DNA of 42,827 bases from JBFELU01 sp041572755 (GCA_041572755.1 JBFFRY010000024.1:1-42827); one strand, 5' to 3'. Shown: positions 27,118 through 35,910, counted from the stretch's first letter. Notes: a model not told the origin generated them from the letters alone. Program-made: numbers and translations.

Positions 27118-29309
27118 GAGATGAACAGCCACTCGGCGGCGTCACCCAGCAGCGCCCGGACCTCTTCGAGGATGGCCGGCCGGCCTTCCAGGCGAGGATC
27201 GGAAGCCACCATCTCGAAGGCGATCCGTCGGGCATCGATGAGCAGATCGGTGTCGCGCAGGATGTCGGCGAGCCTGAGGTCGGCAGCACCCGCCTGCCGG
27301 GCGCCGAAGACCGTCCCCTGGCCCCGAATCCGCAGGTCTTCCTCGGCGAGCCGGAAACCGTCGGTGGTGGCCAGCATCGCCGCGATGCGCTGCTCCCCCT
27401 CGGGGGTGGTCGGCTCGGCGACGAGCACGCAGGTACCGGGGTGCTCCCCCCGCCCCACGCGACCCCGCAGTTGATGGAGCTGACTGAGACCGAAACGATC
27501 GGCGTCCTCGATCACCATGACCGTGGCATTGGGGATGTCGATCCCCACTTCGATCACGGTGGTGGCCACCAGCACATCGATGTCCCCGGCCCGGACCCTC
27601 GCCATGACGGCTTCCTTGTCGGCCGATTTCATCTGGCCGTGCAGCAACGCCACGTCGAGGTCGCCGAACACGGCACCGAGTCGCTCGTACTCCTCGGTCG
27701 CCGACGCAACCTGCAGCTTGTCGCTCTCCTCCACGAGCGGGCAGACCACGAAAGCCTGCCGGCCGGCGGCGACCTCACCCCGAATCAGGTCGTAACTCTC
27801 GTCGATCGTTGCGGCGGCGATCGTGCGGACCGGCACCCGGCCTGTGGGCATCTCGTCGAGAACGGAGACATCGAGATCCCCGTAGAGGGTCATCGAGAGG
27901 GTTCTCGGGATCGGGGTTGCGGTCATGATGAGGAGATCCGGAGTCGGGCCGGTCGCCTTGTCCCGAAGCTCCACTCTCTGGTGCACCCCAAAGCGGTGTT
28001 GCTCGTCGACGACGGCCACCCCCAAACGATCGAAGACCACCCCCTCCTGGATGAGGGCATGGGTGCCGACCACCACATCGACGGTGCCTGAGCGAACCGC
28101 GGTGATCGTCTCTTCCCGATCGGCGGAACTGGAAGTGAGGAGCGCCATGCGCACCCCGACGAGAGCCGCCAGCGGGGCCAGGCCGAGAAAGTGCTGCTCG
28201 GCGAGCACTTCCGTGGGCGCCATCACTGCCCCCTGGTAGCCACCCTGGACCCCGGTCAGCAGCGCCGCCATCGCCACGACGGTCTTGCCCGATCCGACCT
28301 CACCCTGGAGGAGCCTGTGCATCGGATGCGGGGAACCCATGTCGGTGCGGATTTCGGCGATGGCCCGATGCTGGGCTCCGGTCGGCTCGAAAGGCAGCGC
28401 TTCGACGAAGGACTCGACGAGGCCGGCGTCCACCGCATGAGCGATTCCCTGGGCCTCCCGGATCTGGGCATGCTTCTTGAGGGCGAGGGCGATCTCCAGC
28501 CGAAACAGCTCATCGAACACCAAACGCCGGCGAGCCTCGTTCGTGTCGTCCATCTCCTCCGGGAAGTGGATTCCGGCGAGCGCCGCATCGCGATCGACGA
28601 GCCCCTGATCCGCCACGACGCCGCCGGGCAGCGGATCCGCGATCGGGCGCGAGCGCCGCAGGGCGTTGGCGATCATCTGCTCCAGCCTCCACGAAGCCAC
28701 ACCCGCCACCGTGGGGTAGGCGGGAACGATCCGACCCGTCTTCCGGTGTCCGCTGCGGCCGAGCACGTCGACGACCGGCGACTTCATCTGAAGGCGGCCG
28801 CGATACCGCTCCAGCTTCCCGGAGAGGGCCACCTCCGTTCCTTCCGTGAGTTGCCGCTCCCGGAAGGGTTGGTTGAAGAAGGTGGCCCACACGACATGGG
28901 GCCCCGACGCGGTGGCGACCCATTCTTCTGCCAGGCGGCGGGAGGGGAACGACATGAGCGGGAGTTCCTCCCCATGCCTGGGCACGGCGGTCCAGGTCCC
29001 GGCTTCCTCCCGGACCTCGTAGGGGGTCGTCTCCTGGGCGACTTGGATCTCCACGATCGTGAGACCGCGCCGGGGCCGGCGGATCGACGACCCCTGCACC
29101 GATCCGATGACCGTCACCTCGCGATCGATTGGAGCCTCGGCCAGATCCACCACCAGCGACCGGTCGACATACCGCCGAGGGAAGTGGAAGAGGAGGTCGG
29201 CGACGCTCTCCACGCCGGCCTCGCGCAGCTTCCGGCCGAGCCGATCGCCGACACCCTTCACGCGTTCAATCGGAATCGAGGCGAGGTAGGCGAGGTCGCG
29301 GCCGCTCAC
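27114..29309 (-). CDS. recG: ATP-dependent DNA helicase RecG
   Basis: A 731-residue helicase that regresses stalled forks and processes branched DNA. An N-terminal wedge/OB region (IERVKGVGDRLGRKL, LFHFPRRYVDR) precedes the motor with GEVGSGKTVVAMAAL (Walker A), VVDEQHRFGV (DEQH box), MTATPIPRTLSMTLYGDLD and QLRGRVGRG (motif VI). The GTG at 29309 overlaps the fakA stop. A longer upstream reading frame exists but has no supporting homology. Confidence 0.97.
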   Translation of the reverse strand: MSGRDLAYLASIPIERVKGVGDRLGRKLREAGVESVADLLFHFPRRYVDRSLVVDLAEAPIDREVTVIGSVQGSSIRRPRRGLTIVEIQVAQETTPYEVREEAGTWTAVPRHGEELPLMSFPSRRLAEEWVATASGPHVVWATFFNQPFRERQLTEGTEVALSGKLERYRGRLQMKSPVVDVLGRSGHRKTGRIVPAYPTVAGVASWRLEQMIANALRRSRPIADPLPGGVVADQGLVDRDAALAGIHFPEEMDDTNEARRRLVFDELFRLEIALALKKHAQIREAQGIAHAVDAGLVESFVEALPFEPTGAQHRAIAEIRTDMGSPHPMHRLLQGEVGSGKTVVAMAALLTGVQGGYQGAVMAPTEVLAEQHFLGLAPLAALVGVRMALLTSSSADREETITAVRSGTVDVVVGTHALIQEGVVFDRLGVAVVDEQHRFGVHQRVELRDKATGPTPDLLIMTATPIPRTLSMTLYGDLDVSVLDEMPTGRVPVRTIAAATIDESYDLIRGEVAAGRQAFVVCPLVEESDKLQVASATEEYERLGAVFGDLDVALLHGQMKSADKEAVMARVRAGDIDVLVATTVIEVGIDIPNATVMVIEDADRFGLSQLHQLRGRVGRGEHPGTCVLVAEPTTPEGEQRIAAMLATTDGFRLAEEDLRIRGQGTVFGARQAGAADLRLADILRDTDLLIDARRIAFEMVASDPRLEGRPAILEEVRALLGDAAEWLFIS

Positions 29310-31018
29310 TCGGACCCGATGACGTAGGGGTAGAGCGGCTGGCCCCCATCGATCACCTCGACACCGACACCCGGCCTGTGCTCCTCCAGCCAGGTTCGCC
29401 CGACGGCGGTCACTTCGGGATCGGCGCCTTCGCCGGTGATGACGGTCACCACCTCCGCTTGTTCCTCGACGACGCCGTCGAGGAGCCGAACGAGCGCCCT
29501 CTGCAGCGCGGCCCGTCTCCGGTCGGGTTCCGGCCTCCCGACGAGACGTAGAAGCCGATCGACGAACCTGGTGAATCGACCGGTTCCTGCGATCACTTCG
29601 ACCCGACCGTCGATGAGGCCGAGCCAATCGCCCTTGGCGATCGCTCCCGCCGCGGTGCGGGCGTCACGCACGGCGCGAGTCAGCTCGCCGGTCCGCACCT
29701 CCTCGGCGGCCCGAGCCATGGCATCGGCAACCCCGGCGGGATCGCCGTCGATGGCATAGGCGAGGAGTGCGGCGATGCCCTGCGGGATCGAGCGGGTAGG
29801 CACCACGTGGATGGCCTTGGTGGTGAGGGCATCCAGCTCCTCGGCGGCGGGAACCACGTTCTTGTTGTTGGGGAGGACCACGACCGTCCGGGAAGGCACT
29901 GTCTCGACCACGCCGAGAAGATCCCCTACGGAGGGATTCATCGTCTGGCCCCCGACCACCATGCCCTGAGCGCCATAGTTCCGGAACAGCTCGATCAGGC
30001 CGGGACCGCTGGCCACCGCCACCAGCCCGATTGCGGCCTTGGCGAACTCGGGGAGCGGTTCGAAACGGTCTTCGGGTTCGTGGAACCCGATCTCGGCCGC
30101 CTGCTCGAGGAGATCCGTCACCTTGATGCGCCGCGGCGTGCCGACCGCGATCCCCGCCTCGATCGCCCCACCGATGTCGTCGGTGTGCACATGGCAGTTC
30201 CAGGTACCCGCCCCTCCGACCACGACGATCGAGTCACCCACAGAGGACCAGGCCTCGCGAAGGCGATCGCCGGAACCATCGGGTCCCTCCAGTAGGTACA
30301 TCACCTCGTAGCGGAGGTCGCCGACCGCGTCGTCCCCGCCGCCGACGATGACCTGGCCCGCGGCGGCCCTGAAGATCTCGTCCGGGAGCGCGATCTCCTC
30401 GCCGGTCACTTCCTCCACGAAGGCGGCCAGGAGCAGCAGCAGCCCGGCACCGCCCGCATCGACCACCCCGGCCTCCTTGAGCACCGGCAGCAGCTGCGGC
30501 GTGTCCTCCAGGGCCTTCTCCGCCCGTCGATAGACCCGGCGGAGGAGATCGGCGAGGCTCTCGCCTTGCGGGGTCTCGGTCTCCTGGGCCGCGGCGGCCG
30601 CCTCCCGCAACACGGTGAGGATCGTGCCCTCCACGGGACGCCCCACCGCCTCGTAGGCGGCGGCCGATGCCTTGTCGAGAGCCTCCACCAGCTGGGCGCG
30701 ATCCACCAGATCGACGGCGCGGAACACATCGGCGAGGCCGCGGAGGATCTGGCTGAGGATGATGCCGCTGTTGCCCTGGGCCCCCATCAGCGAGCCGTGG
30801 GCGATGGCCTTCGCCAGATCGGCCATGCTCTCGGCGCCTTCGACTTCGGCGACGACCGATTCCACCGTCAGGGTCATGTTCGTGCCGGTGTCACCGTCGG
30901 GAACCGGATACACATTCAGGCGATTGAGGGCGTCCCGATACTCGCGCAGCCTGGTCAGGTAGCGCTGCAGGACCTTCTTCAGGTCTTGGGGGCGAAGGGT
31001 CGGCAGTGGTGGCGCCAC
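29306..31018 (-). CDS. fakA: Fatty acid kinase catalytic subunit FakA (YloV/DAK2 family)
   Basis: A 570-residue protein. The N-terminal DhaL-like kinase domain shows NVYPVPDGDTGTNM and GSLMGAQGNSGIILSQ, and the C-terminal half contains VVVLPNNKNVVPAA. In Firmicutes FakA phosphorylates fatty acids bound to a FakB (DegV) partner, giving acyl-phosphate for PlsX/PlsY. No FakB gene is in the window. plsX lies downstream in the same run, which supports a lipid role. The GTG at 31018 follows TATACT by 9 nt with no Shine-Dalgarno, so this may be the leaderless head of the whole operon. Confidence 0.93.
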   Translation of the reverse strand: MAPPLPTLRPQDLKKVLQRYLTRLREYRDALNRLNVYPVPDGDTGTNMTLTVESVVAEVEGAESMADLAKAIAHGSLMGAQGNSGIILSQILRGLADVFRAVDLVDRAQLVEALDKASAAAYEAVGRPVEGTILTVLREAAAAAQETETPQGESLADLLRRVYRRAEKALEDTPQLLPVLKEAGVVDAGGAGLLLLLAAFVEEVTGEEIALPDEIFRAAAGQVIVGGGDDAVGDLRYEVMYLLEGPDGSGDRLREAWSSVGDSIVVVGGAGTWNCHVHTDDIGGAIEAGIAVGTPRRIKVTDLLEQAAEIGFHEPEDRFEPLPEFAKAAIGLVAVASGPGLIELFRNYGAQGMVVGGQTMNPSVGDLLGVVETVPSRTVVVLPNNKNVVPAAEELDALTTKAIHVVPTRSIPQGIAALLAYAIDGDPAGVADAMARAAEEVRTGELTRAVRDARTAAGAIAKGDWLGLIDGRVEVIAGTGRFTRFVDRLLRLVGRPEPDRRRAALQRALVRLLDGVVEEQAEVVTVITGEGADPEVTAVGRTWLEEHRPGVGVEVIDGGQPLYPYVIGSE

Positions 31019-31027
31019 AGCCTGGGG

Positions 31028-31033
31028 AGTATA
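31028..31033 (-). promoter_or_regulatory. -10 box (TATACT) heading the fakA-to-cdd operon
   Basis: TATACT on the minus strand, the best -10 match in the window, ends 9 nt before the fakA GTG. No -35 is evident at the usual distance. Confidence 0.45.
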
Positions 31034-31067
31034 CGGCGGCTGATCTGGCGCATCCGGCCTCCGGTGC

Positions 31068-31073
31068 TATCCT
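31068..31073 (+). promoter_or_regulatory. -10 box (TATCCT) of rpmB
   Basis: TATCCT lies 31 nt before the rpmB GTG. AGGAGG at about 31089-31094 provides a ribosome site. Confidence 0.38.
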
Positions 31074-31104
31074 TCCCGCCGCCCGTCAGGAGGTTCCTCC
31101 CACC

Positions 31105-31293
31105 GTGTCGTACCGCTGTGACATCTGCGGCAAAGGTCCGTGGGTCGGCAAGCAGGTCAGCCATTCGCACCGGCGCACCAATCGCCGTTGGCTGCCCAAC
31201 ATCCAGCGCGTCCGGGTCAGGGACGGGAGCAACTCGCGCCGCGTCCGCGTGTGCACCTCGTGTCTCAAGGCGGGCAAGGTCGAGAAGGTCTGA
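31105..31293 (+). CDS. rpmB: 50S ribosomal protein L28
   Basis: A 62-residue ribosomal protein. It shows YRCDICGKGPWVGKQVSHS with a CxxC pair and CTSCLKAGKV with a second, so it is the zinc-binding form. SHRRTNRRWLPNIQ is the family core. The GTG at 31105 is set by AGGAGG 10 nt upstream and by the family start. It is divergent from fakA, an arrangement common in actinobacteria and Firmicutes. Confidence 0.96.
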   Translation: MSYRCDICGKGPWVGKQVSHSHRRTNRRWLPNIQRVRVRDGSNSRRVRVCTSCLKAGKVEKV

Positions 31294-31295
31294 CC

Positions 31296-31508
31296 GTGCA
31301 GGGTGTCGTCAAGATGTACGACCCCGAGACCGGATACGGCGTGATCGTCCGCGAAGACGACGGGACCGAGGTCCTGCTGCGGCCCGGTTCACTGGCCGGC
31401 AGCATCTTCCGCACCCTCCGCCAGGGACAGCGGATCGTCTTCGAGGTCGAACGCGATGGGGATCGAGCCTTCGCCGGCAGGGTCCGCATCGGATCCGACG
31501 GGTCGTAG
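31296..31508 (+). CDS. Small cold-shock-domain-like protein
   Basis: A 70-residue protein starting with GTG two bases after the rpmB stop. The pattern GVVKMYDPETGYGVIVRE, then LRQGQRIVFEVERDGDRAF, fits a cold-shock (OB) fold. The RNA-binding aromatic motifs of real CspA are weak, because the usual GFGFI and VFVHFSAI are GYGVI and VLLRPGSL. It may bind RNA poorly or another ligand. Coupling to rpmB suggests a translation-related role (inference). Confidence 0.75.
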   Translation: MQGVVKMYDPETGYGVIVREDDGTEVLLRPGSLAGSIFRTLRQGQRIVFEVERDGDRAFAGRVRIGSDGS

Positions 31509-31519
31509 CGGACCCGGAC

Positions 31520-31533
31520 CGGCCCCAGGGCCG
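31520..31533 (+). terminator. Short GC hairpin after the cold-shock-like gene
   Basis: CGGCC and GGCCG form a 5-bp stem with loop CCAG 11 nt after the stop. There is no U-tract, so termination here is only a possibility. Confidence 0.2.
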
Positions 31534-31544
31534 ACGCCGTCGGG

Positions 31545-31550
31545 TAGAGT
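31545..31550 (+). promoter_or_regulatory. -10 box (TAGAGT) of the AsnC-domain gene
   Basis: TAGAGT lies 30 nt before the GTG at 31581, with AAGGAG as ribosome site 6 nt before that GTG. Confidence 0.33.
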
Positions 31551-31580
31551 CCGCCTCGTTCCATCCGCGAAGGAGTGAAG

Positions 31581-31814
31581 GTGGTCGAAGCCTACGTGCT
31601 CATCCAGACCGAGGTCGGCAAAGCGGCCCAGGTCGCCGGTGAAGTGGAGAAGATCCCCGGCGTACGCGCCGCCGAAGCGGTCACAGGTCCCTATGACGCG
31701 ATCGTCCACGCGGAAGCAGACGACGTCGACTCGCTCGGCAAGCTCGTCGTGGCGCGGATCCAGTCCGTGGAGGGCATCACCCGCACCCTCACCTGCCCCG
31801 TCGTCAAGCTCTGA
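31581..31814 (+). CDS. Stand-alone AsnC/Lrp-type ligand-binding (RAM) domain protein
   Basis: A 77-residue protein reading VEAYVLIQTEVGKAAQ, then PGVRAAEAVTGPYDAIV and a final TRTLTCPVV. This is the alpha/beta ligand-binding domain of Lrp/AsnC regulators without the DNA-binding helix-turn-helix. Such small RAM-only proteins are common in actinobacteria and archaea and are thought to bind amino acids or modulate full Lrp proteins. The GTG at 31581 is preferred over one at 31575 because AAGGAG lies 6 nt ahead of it and directly abuts the other. Confidence 0.85.
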   Translation: MVEAYVLIQTEVGKAAQVAGEVEKIPGVRAAEAVTGPYDAIVHAEADDVDSLGKLVVARIQSVEGITRTLTCPVVKL

Positions 31815-31859
31815 GACGTCGCCACCCCGCCGGGATCGGCCGGCCCCGTCGTCGCGGAG

Positions 31860-32873
31860 TCAGCGCTCCAACGCCAGATTCACCAGTTCATCGCAGAGGT
31901 CCGGATACGGCATTCCCGAGGCGGCCCACATCATCGGGAACATCGACTTCGGCGTGAAGCCCGGCATCGTGTTGACCTCGTTCAGGATGAAGCCGCGCCC
32001 GCCTTCCTCGTAGAAGAAGTCGACGCGGGCGAGCCCGGCCCCCTCGACGACCTCGAAGGCTCGGCAGGCCAGCCGGCGCACCGCCTCCTCGGCATCCGGG
32101 TCGAGCACTGCGGGGACGATCAGCTCGGTGGCGTCGTCCTGGTACTTGGCCTGATAGGTGTACCAACCACCGCGCACGACGATCTCACCGGGAACCGAGG
32201 CCCGGGGACCTTGGAGCACAGCGACTTCGATCTCCCTGCCGGTGACCTCGGGTTCGACGACGGCTTTCGGGCCGTGCCGGAACACTTCCTGGAGGGCGTC
32301 CTTGATGCCCTCGGGGTCGGCGGCTCGACCGATCCCGACCGAGGATCCCAAGGCGGCTGGTTTGGCGAAGACGGGGATCCCGATCTCGTCGACGAGCTCG
32401 TCGATGGTGCCGGCGGGATCCTCCTCGAACTGGGAACGCCGAACGACGAAGAAGGGGGCGATCGGAATGCCGGCCTCTCTGAAGAGCCTCTTGGCGACGT
32501 CCTTGTCCATGGCGACGGCCGATCCGAGGACCCCGGAACCGACGTAGGGCTTACCCGCCATCTCGAACATGCCCTGGACCGTTCCGTCCTCTCCGTAGGG
32601 ACCGTGGAGGACGGGAAAGGCCACGTCGAAGGGAATCGGGCCTCCGGGACCCCGAACGACCCCCTCCGGGACCTCGAAGACCACGTTCGGCCCCTCGGCT
32701 CTGAGCGGATCGATGGTCGGATCGGCAGCGTGCCACCCCCCCTCTCGATCGATCCCGATGGGCACGACGTCGTGGCCCTTCTCCATGAGCGCCGCCATGA
32801 CGGCAACGGCGGAGACGCACGAAACCTCATGTTCGGCAGACCGACCGCCGAAGAAGACAGCAACACGAGCCAC
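31860..32873 (-). CDS. ddl: D-alanine--D-alanine ligase
   Basis: A 337-residue ATP-grasp ligase making the D-Ala-D-Ala end of peptidoglycan precursors. Seen are VFFGGRSAEHEVSCVSA, LHGPYGEDGTVQGM, VFAKPAALGSSVGI (ATP loop), EVTGREIEVAVL and the metal site FILNEVNTMPGFT. Two GTG codons lie in tandem; the second (32873) leaves 6 nt after the TAGTCT box, matching the other leaderless genes, and is preferred over 32876. Confidence 0.96.
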   Translation of the reverse strand: MARVAVFFGGRSAEHEVSCVSAVAVMAALMEKGHDVVPIGIDREGGWHAADPTIDPLRAEGPNVVFEVPEGVVRGPGGPIPFDVAFPVLHGPYGEDGTVQGMFEMAGKPYVGSGVLGSAVAMDKDVAKRLFREAGIPIAPFFVVRRSQFEEDPAGTIDELVDEIGIPVFAKPAALGSSVGIGRAADPEGIKDALQEVFRHGPKAVVEPEVTGREIEVAVLQGPRASVPGEIVVRGGWYTYQAKYQDDATELIVPAVLDPDAEEAVRRLACRAFEVVEGAGLARVDFFYEEGGRGFILNEVNTMPGFTPKSMFPMMWAASGMPYPDLCDELVNLALER

Positions 32874-32879
32874 CACCGG

Positions 32880-32885
32880 AGACTA
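32880..32885 (-). promoter_or_regulatory. -10 box (TAGTCT) of ddl
   Basis: TAGTCT on the minus strand ends 6 nt before the second GTG of ddl. The histidine kinase starts just 5 bases beyond it on the other strand. Confidence 0.36.
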
Positions 32886-32889
32886 CCAA

Positions 32890-34731
32890 GTGACTTCGCG
32901 AGCCCAGCGAGGCCGGGCGCGGCCCTTCGCCCCTGATTTCAAGGTGTGGGCGGTGCGAATCGCTATCGCCTCGATGTGGGTGGGCCTCATCTTGATCGCC
33001 GTCGACCGCGTCCCCGACCAGCAGCGGTTCCAAGCCGCACACCTCCCACTGGCGATCGGCGGGGTCGGCACCTTGGCCTTGAGCGTGCTTCCTTGGTCGC
33101 GCCTGTTCCGCTCTTCGCTCGGCGACGCGGTCGTGGCGGTCTGGTCGGCGGCCGTTGTCGGGGTCCTCATCTGGGCGCCCGATCTCGACATGGGTGAACC
33201 GCCGCTCGGCATCTATCTCGGTCTGGTCGTGTTCGCCGCCGTGATGCTGCCCCGACCGGCGGCCGTCGCCATCATCGGTGGCTCGCTGGGGGGGTACGTG
33301 GCGACGACGCTTCGGTCCGGGATCTCGTTTGGGCCGGGCCACGTCGCCGGCATCGTCGGCATCATGAGCCTGAGCACGCTGGCGGCGCTCGTCGCCGCAG
33401 AACTGGAGAGACGGGTCCGTCGAGAGTCTCTGCAGGTACGCCAGTTGCGCCGCGATGAGGGCGTTCTCATCCGACGAGAGGCCGAACTCGATCGTGCCTA
33501 CTCGGTCCTCCGCAGCATCGCGGGCGGGAGCACTCTGGCCAAGGTGGTCCCCGACCTCCTGGGCAAGGTTGCCGAGCCGGTGGCAGCGAGAGTCGGCATG
33601 GTGTTCCTCTATCGCGCCGAGGAGCAGGCCCTGGAGTTGCTGCTCCCGGTCTGGTCGGCCTCCGGGGGCCGCACCGCCGACCAACCCTCGGTTCTGCCCT
33701 TGAACGAGCACGGGGTCGCCCAACGAGTGTTCGCCGAGGGCATCCAGGCAGTCGTGAACGTCCTGGAGAGCTCGACCGGCGCCTGGGGTGATCTCATCAC
33801 CGACTTCCGCCTCCACAACCTGATGGCGAGCAGACTCCAGATCGAGGGCCGCGAAGTGGGGATCGTGCTCGTCGCCAACCGCACCACGGGCGACTTTGAG
33901 GATGACGATGCCGAAATCCTCGAGGCCCTGGCCGCCCCGGCCGCCCTCGTCGTGGATCACGTCTCCCGCTATCAGGAGGCCCGGGAGACCTCGGAGCGGA
34001 TGGCAGAACTGGCCGAGCTCAAATCGAATTTCGTCTCGGTGGTCAGCCACGAGCTCCGGACGCCGCTCACCTCGATCATCGGCGGGCTGAAGACCGCCCT
34101 CCGGCCTGAGTTCGCCCACCCGAACCCCACAGTCGGTTCGCTGCTGGAATCCGGAGCGAAGCAGGCCGATCGTCTCAACACGCTGATCGAGGACCTCCTG
34201 GCGATCTCACGCGTGGACCGTCGGGCGATTCCGGTGCGGCCGGAGATCGTGGAGCTGAGGGAGCTCATCAGGAGCGCCGTCGGGGATGTGCCGGGATCGG
34301 AGCAACTGGTCACGGTGCGCATCGCCCCAACGCTCCCCCCGATGGTGCTGGACCCGGCCCACTTGAGGCGAGTGCTCATCAATCTGCTCGGCAACTCCGT
34401 GAAGTACGGCGAGGGATCCCCGATCGAGATCGTGGTCCGACCCGAGGCCGGGGAGCTGTCCATGATGGTCGCCGACCACGGCCCGGGGCTCTCCTTCGAG
34501 TTGCGGGATAGGGCTTTCGACGCCTTCAGCCAGCTCGACCGAAGATCCGTGGACGCCAAAGGGGGCGTCGGACTCGGCCTCGCCATCGCCCGCGGCCTGG
34601 TGGAAGCCATGGGAGGGACGATCCGCTACGAGCCGACCCCGGGCGGCGGAGCCACCTTCAAGATCCGGCTGCCGCTGTCCAAGCCCGCCCTTCAGGATCC
34701 GCCGATCTCGTCGGCCGCCGCCGTCGGCTGA
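32890..34731 (+). CDS. GAF-domain sensor histidine kinase, orphan
   Basis: A 613-residue membrane kinase. About six hydrophobic helices fill residues 25-185 (IAIASMWVGLILIAV through IVGIMSLSTLAALVA). A short coil follows, then a GAF-like region around 215-365 (VGMVFLYRAEEQALELL, VGIVLVANRTTGDF). The HisKA box is VSVVSHELRTPLTS with His387, and the ATPase domain shows INLLGNSVKYGEG (N), VADHGPGL (G1), AFDAFSQLDRR (F) and GVGLGLAIARGL (G2). No response regulator is adjacent, so its partner is elsewhere. The GTG at 32890 is chosen from CCGGAG upstream. The 3' end overlaps convergent fabI by 40 bp. Confidence 0.92.
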   Translation: MTSRAQRGRARPFAPDFKVWAVRIAIASMWVGLILIAVDRVPDQQRFQAAHLPLAIGGVGTLALSVLPWSRLFRSSLGDAVVAVWSAAVVGVLIWAPDLDMGEPPLGIYLGLVVFAAVMLPRPAAVAIIGGSLGGYVATTLRSGISFGPGHVAGIVGIMSLSTLAALVAAELERRVRRESLQVRQLRRDEGVLIRREAELDRAYSVLRSIAGGSTLAKVVPDLLGKVAEPVAARVGMVFLYRAEEQALELLLPVWSASGGRTADQPSVLPLNEHGVAQRVFAEGIQAVVNVLESSTGAWGDLITDFRLHNLMASRLQIEGREVGIVLVANRTTGDFEDDDAEILEALAAPAALVVDHVSRYQEARETSERMAELAELKSNFVSVVSHELRTPLTSIIGGLKTALRPEFAHPNPTVGSLLESGAKQADRLNTLIEDLLAISRVDRRAIPVRPEIVELRELIRSAVGDVPGSEQLVTVRIAPTLPPMVLDPAHLRRVLINLLGNSVKYGEGSPIEIVVRPEAGELSMMVADHGPGLSFELRDRAFDAFSQLDRRSVDAKGGVGLGLAIARGLVEAMGGTIRYEPTPGGGATFKIRLPLSKPALQDPPISSAAAVG

Positions 34732-35510
34732 TCACCCGGCCCGGCGGCGACGGCGTGGAATCCACCGTCGACGTGGACCACCTCTCCCGTCGTCATCGGG
34801 CACCAGTCCGAGAGGAGCACCGCCACCATCCGGGCCACTGCGTCGGGATCACCGACGTCCCAGCGGAGGGGGGCCCGCTCCGACCACACCTCCTGGAATC
34901 GAGCGAAGCCGGGAATCGATTTGGCGGCAACGGTGCCCAGCGGTCCGGCCGATACGGCATTCACCCGGATCCCGTCGGCTCCGAGATCTCGAGCGAGGTA
35001 CCTGGTCACCGACTCGAGAGCCGACTTGGCGACCCCCATCCAGTCGTAGGCGGGCCAGGCTTGAGTGTTGTCAAAGTCCAGCGTCACCAACGCTCCGCCG
35101 CCGGCTTTCCGGAAGAGCGGCAGGAGACCGACCGCCAGCGTCTTGTAGGAGAACGCCGACGTCAGGAAGGCGGTGGCTGCGCTGTCGGCGGGCGTCTCGA
35201 GGAAGCGCCCTCCGAGTGCATCCTCGGGGGCGTAGGCGATGGCGTGCACGGCACCGTCGATGCCCCCCCAACGCCGGTCGAGTTCGGCCACCAGTTCGCG
35301 CATGTCGGCGTCGCTGGTGATGTCGAGTTCGAGCACGTCCGGCGGCTGCGGCAGGCGCCGCGCCGAACGCTCAGTGAGGCTGCGGGCCCGCCCGAATCCG
35401 GTGAGCACGACCTCGGCGCCCTGTTCCTGGGCGACCCGAGCGCTGTGCCATGCGATCGAGTCATCGGTGAGGACACCGGTCACCAGCAGGCGCTTCTCGT
35501 TCAGGATCAC
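34692..35510 (-). CDS. fabI: Enoyl-[acyl-carrier-protein] reductase, FabI/InhA type
   Basis: A 272-residue NADH-dependent SDR enzyme for the last step of fatty acid elongation. LLVTGVLTDDSIAWHSAR is the FabI-type nucleotide site, with Tyr and Lys in YDWMGVAKSALES and a downstream SAGPLGTVAAKSIPGF. The YDWMGVAKSALES stretch closely resembles mycobacterial InhA. The GTG start has AGGAGG 4 nt upstream. Nothing else here indicates mycolic acid synthesis, so general fatty acid synthesis is the safer reading. Confidence 0.93.
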   Translation of the reverse strand: MILNEKRLLVTGVLTDDSIAWHSARVAQEQGAEVVLTGFGRARSLTERSARRLPQPPDVLELDITSDADMRELVAELDRRWGGIDGAVHAIAYAPEDALGGRFLETPADSAATAFLTSAFSYKTLAVGLLPLFRKAGGGALVTLDFDNTQAWPAYDWMGVAKSALESVTRYLARDLGADGIRVNAVSAGPLGTVAAKSIPGFARFQEVWSERAPLRWDVGDPDAVARMVAVLLSDWCPMTTGEVVHVDGGFHAVAAGPGDQPTAAADEIGGS

Positions 35511-35550
35511 TGGCCCTCCTCGGGAGCCGTCATGGTAGGAGCCCCGGCAT

Positions 35551-35910
35551 TCAGCCGCCTGCGTTGGCCCACGCCCTGAGGCCGAGGCCCATCACGAAGA
35601 GGAGCAGCAACCCCCAGGTCAGCGCGGGCCGTCGGGTGATCTGGGCGCGGAAGATGTAGGCGAACACGAACGTGACCACGATCACGACCCCGTAGAAGAC
35701 ATGGAAGTCGTCGCCGGGCTCCTCGCCCTGCTGCAGCAGGATGAGACCGAAGGCCACCTGGAGCAGCATCGCCCCCGCCCCGGCTCCGAAGACCCACCGG
35801 GATGCGGCCCCGACCGACCGGCGAGCCACCGCCAGCCCCAGCCCGAGCAATCCCGCCAGCCCGGCGAGCGCCACCGCAACATACGTCCAGAACTCGTGGA
35901 GGCCGTGCAT
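35551..35910 (-). CDS. Small four-helix membrane protein
   Basis: A 119-residue protein with four hydrophobic segments: VAVALAGLAGLLGLGLAV, VFGAGAGAMLLQVAFGLIL, FHVFYGVVIVVTFVFAYIF and WGLLLLFVMGLGLRAW. His residues sit near the start (MHGLHEF) and in the middle (DDFHVFYG). No family recognised; haem binding or a DUF-type integral membrane role would be guesses. TAGCGT lies 7 nt before the ATG and overlaps the ybaK stop codon. Confidence 0.75.
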   Translation of the reverse strand: MHGLHEFWTYVAVALAGLAGLLGLGLAVARRSVGAASRWVFGAGAGAMLLQVAFGLILLQQGEEPGDDFHVFYGVVIVVTFVFAYIFRAQITRRPALTWGLLLLFVMGLGLRAWANAGG

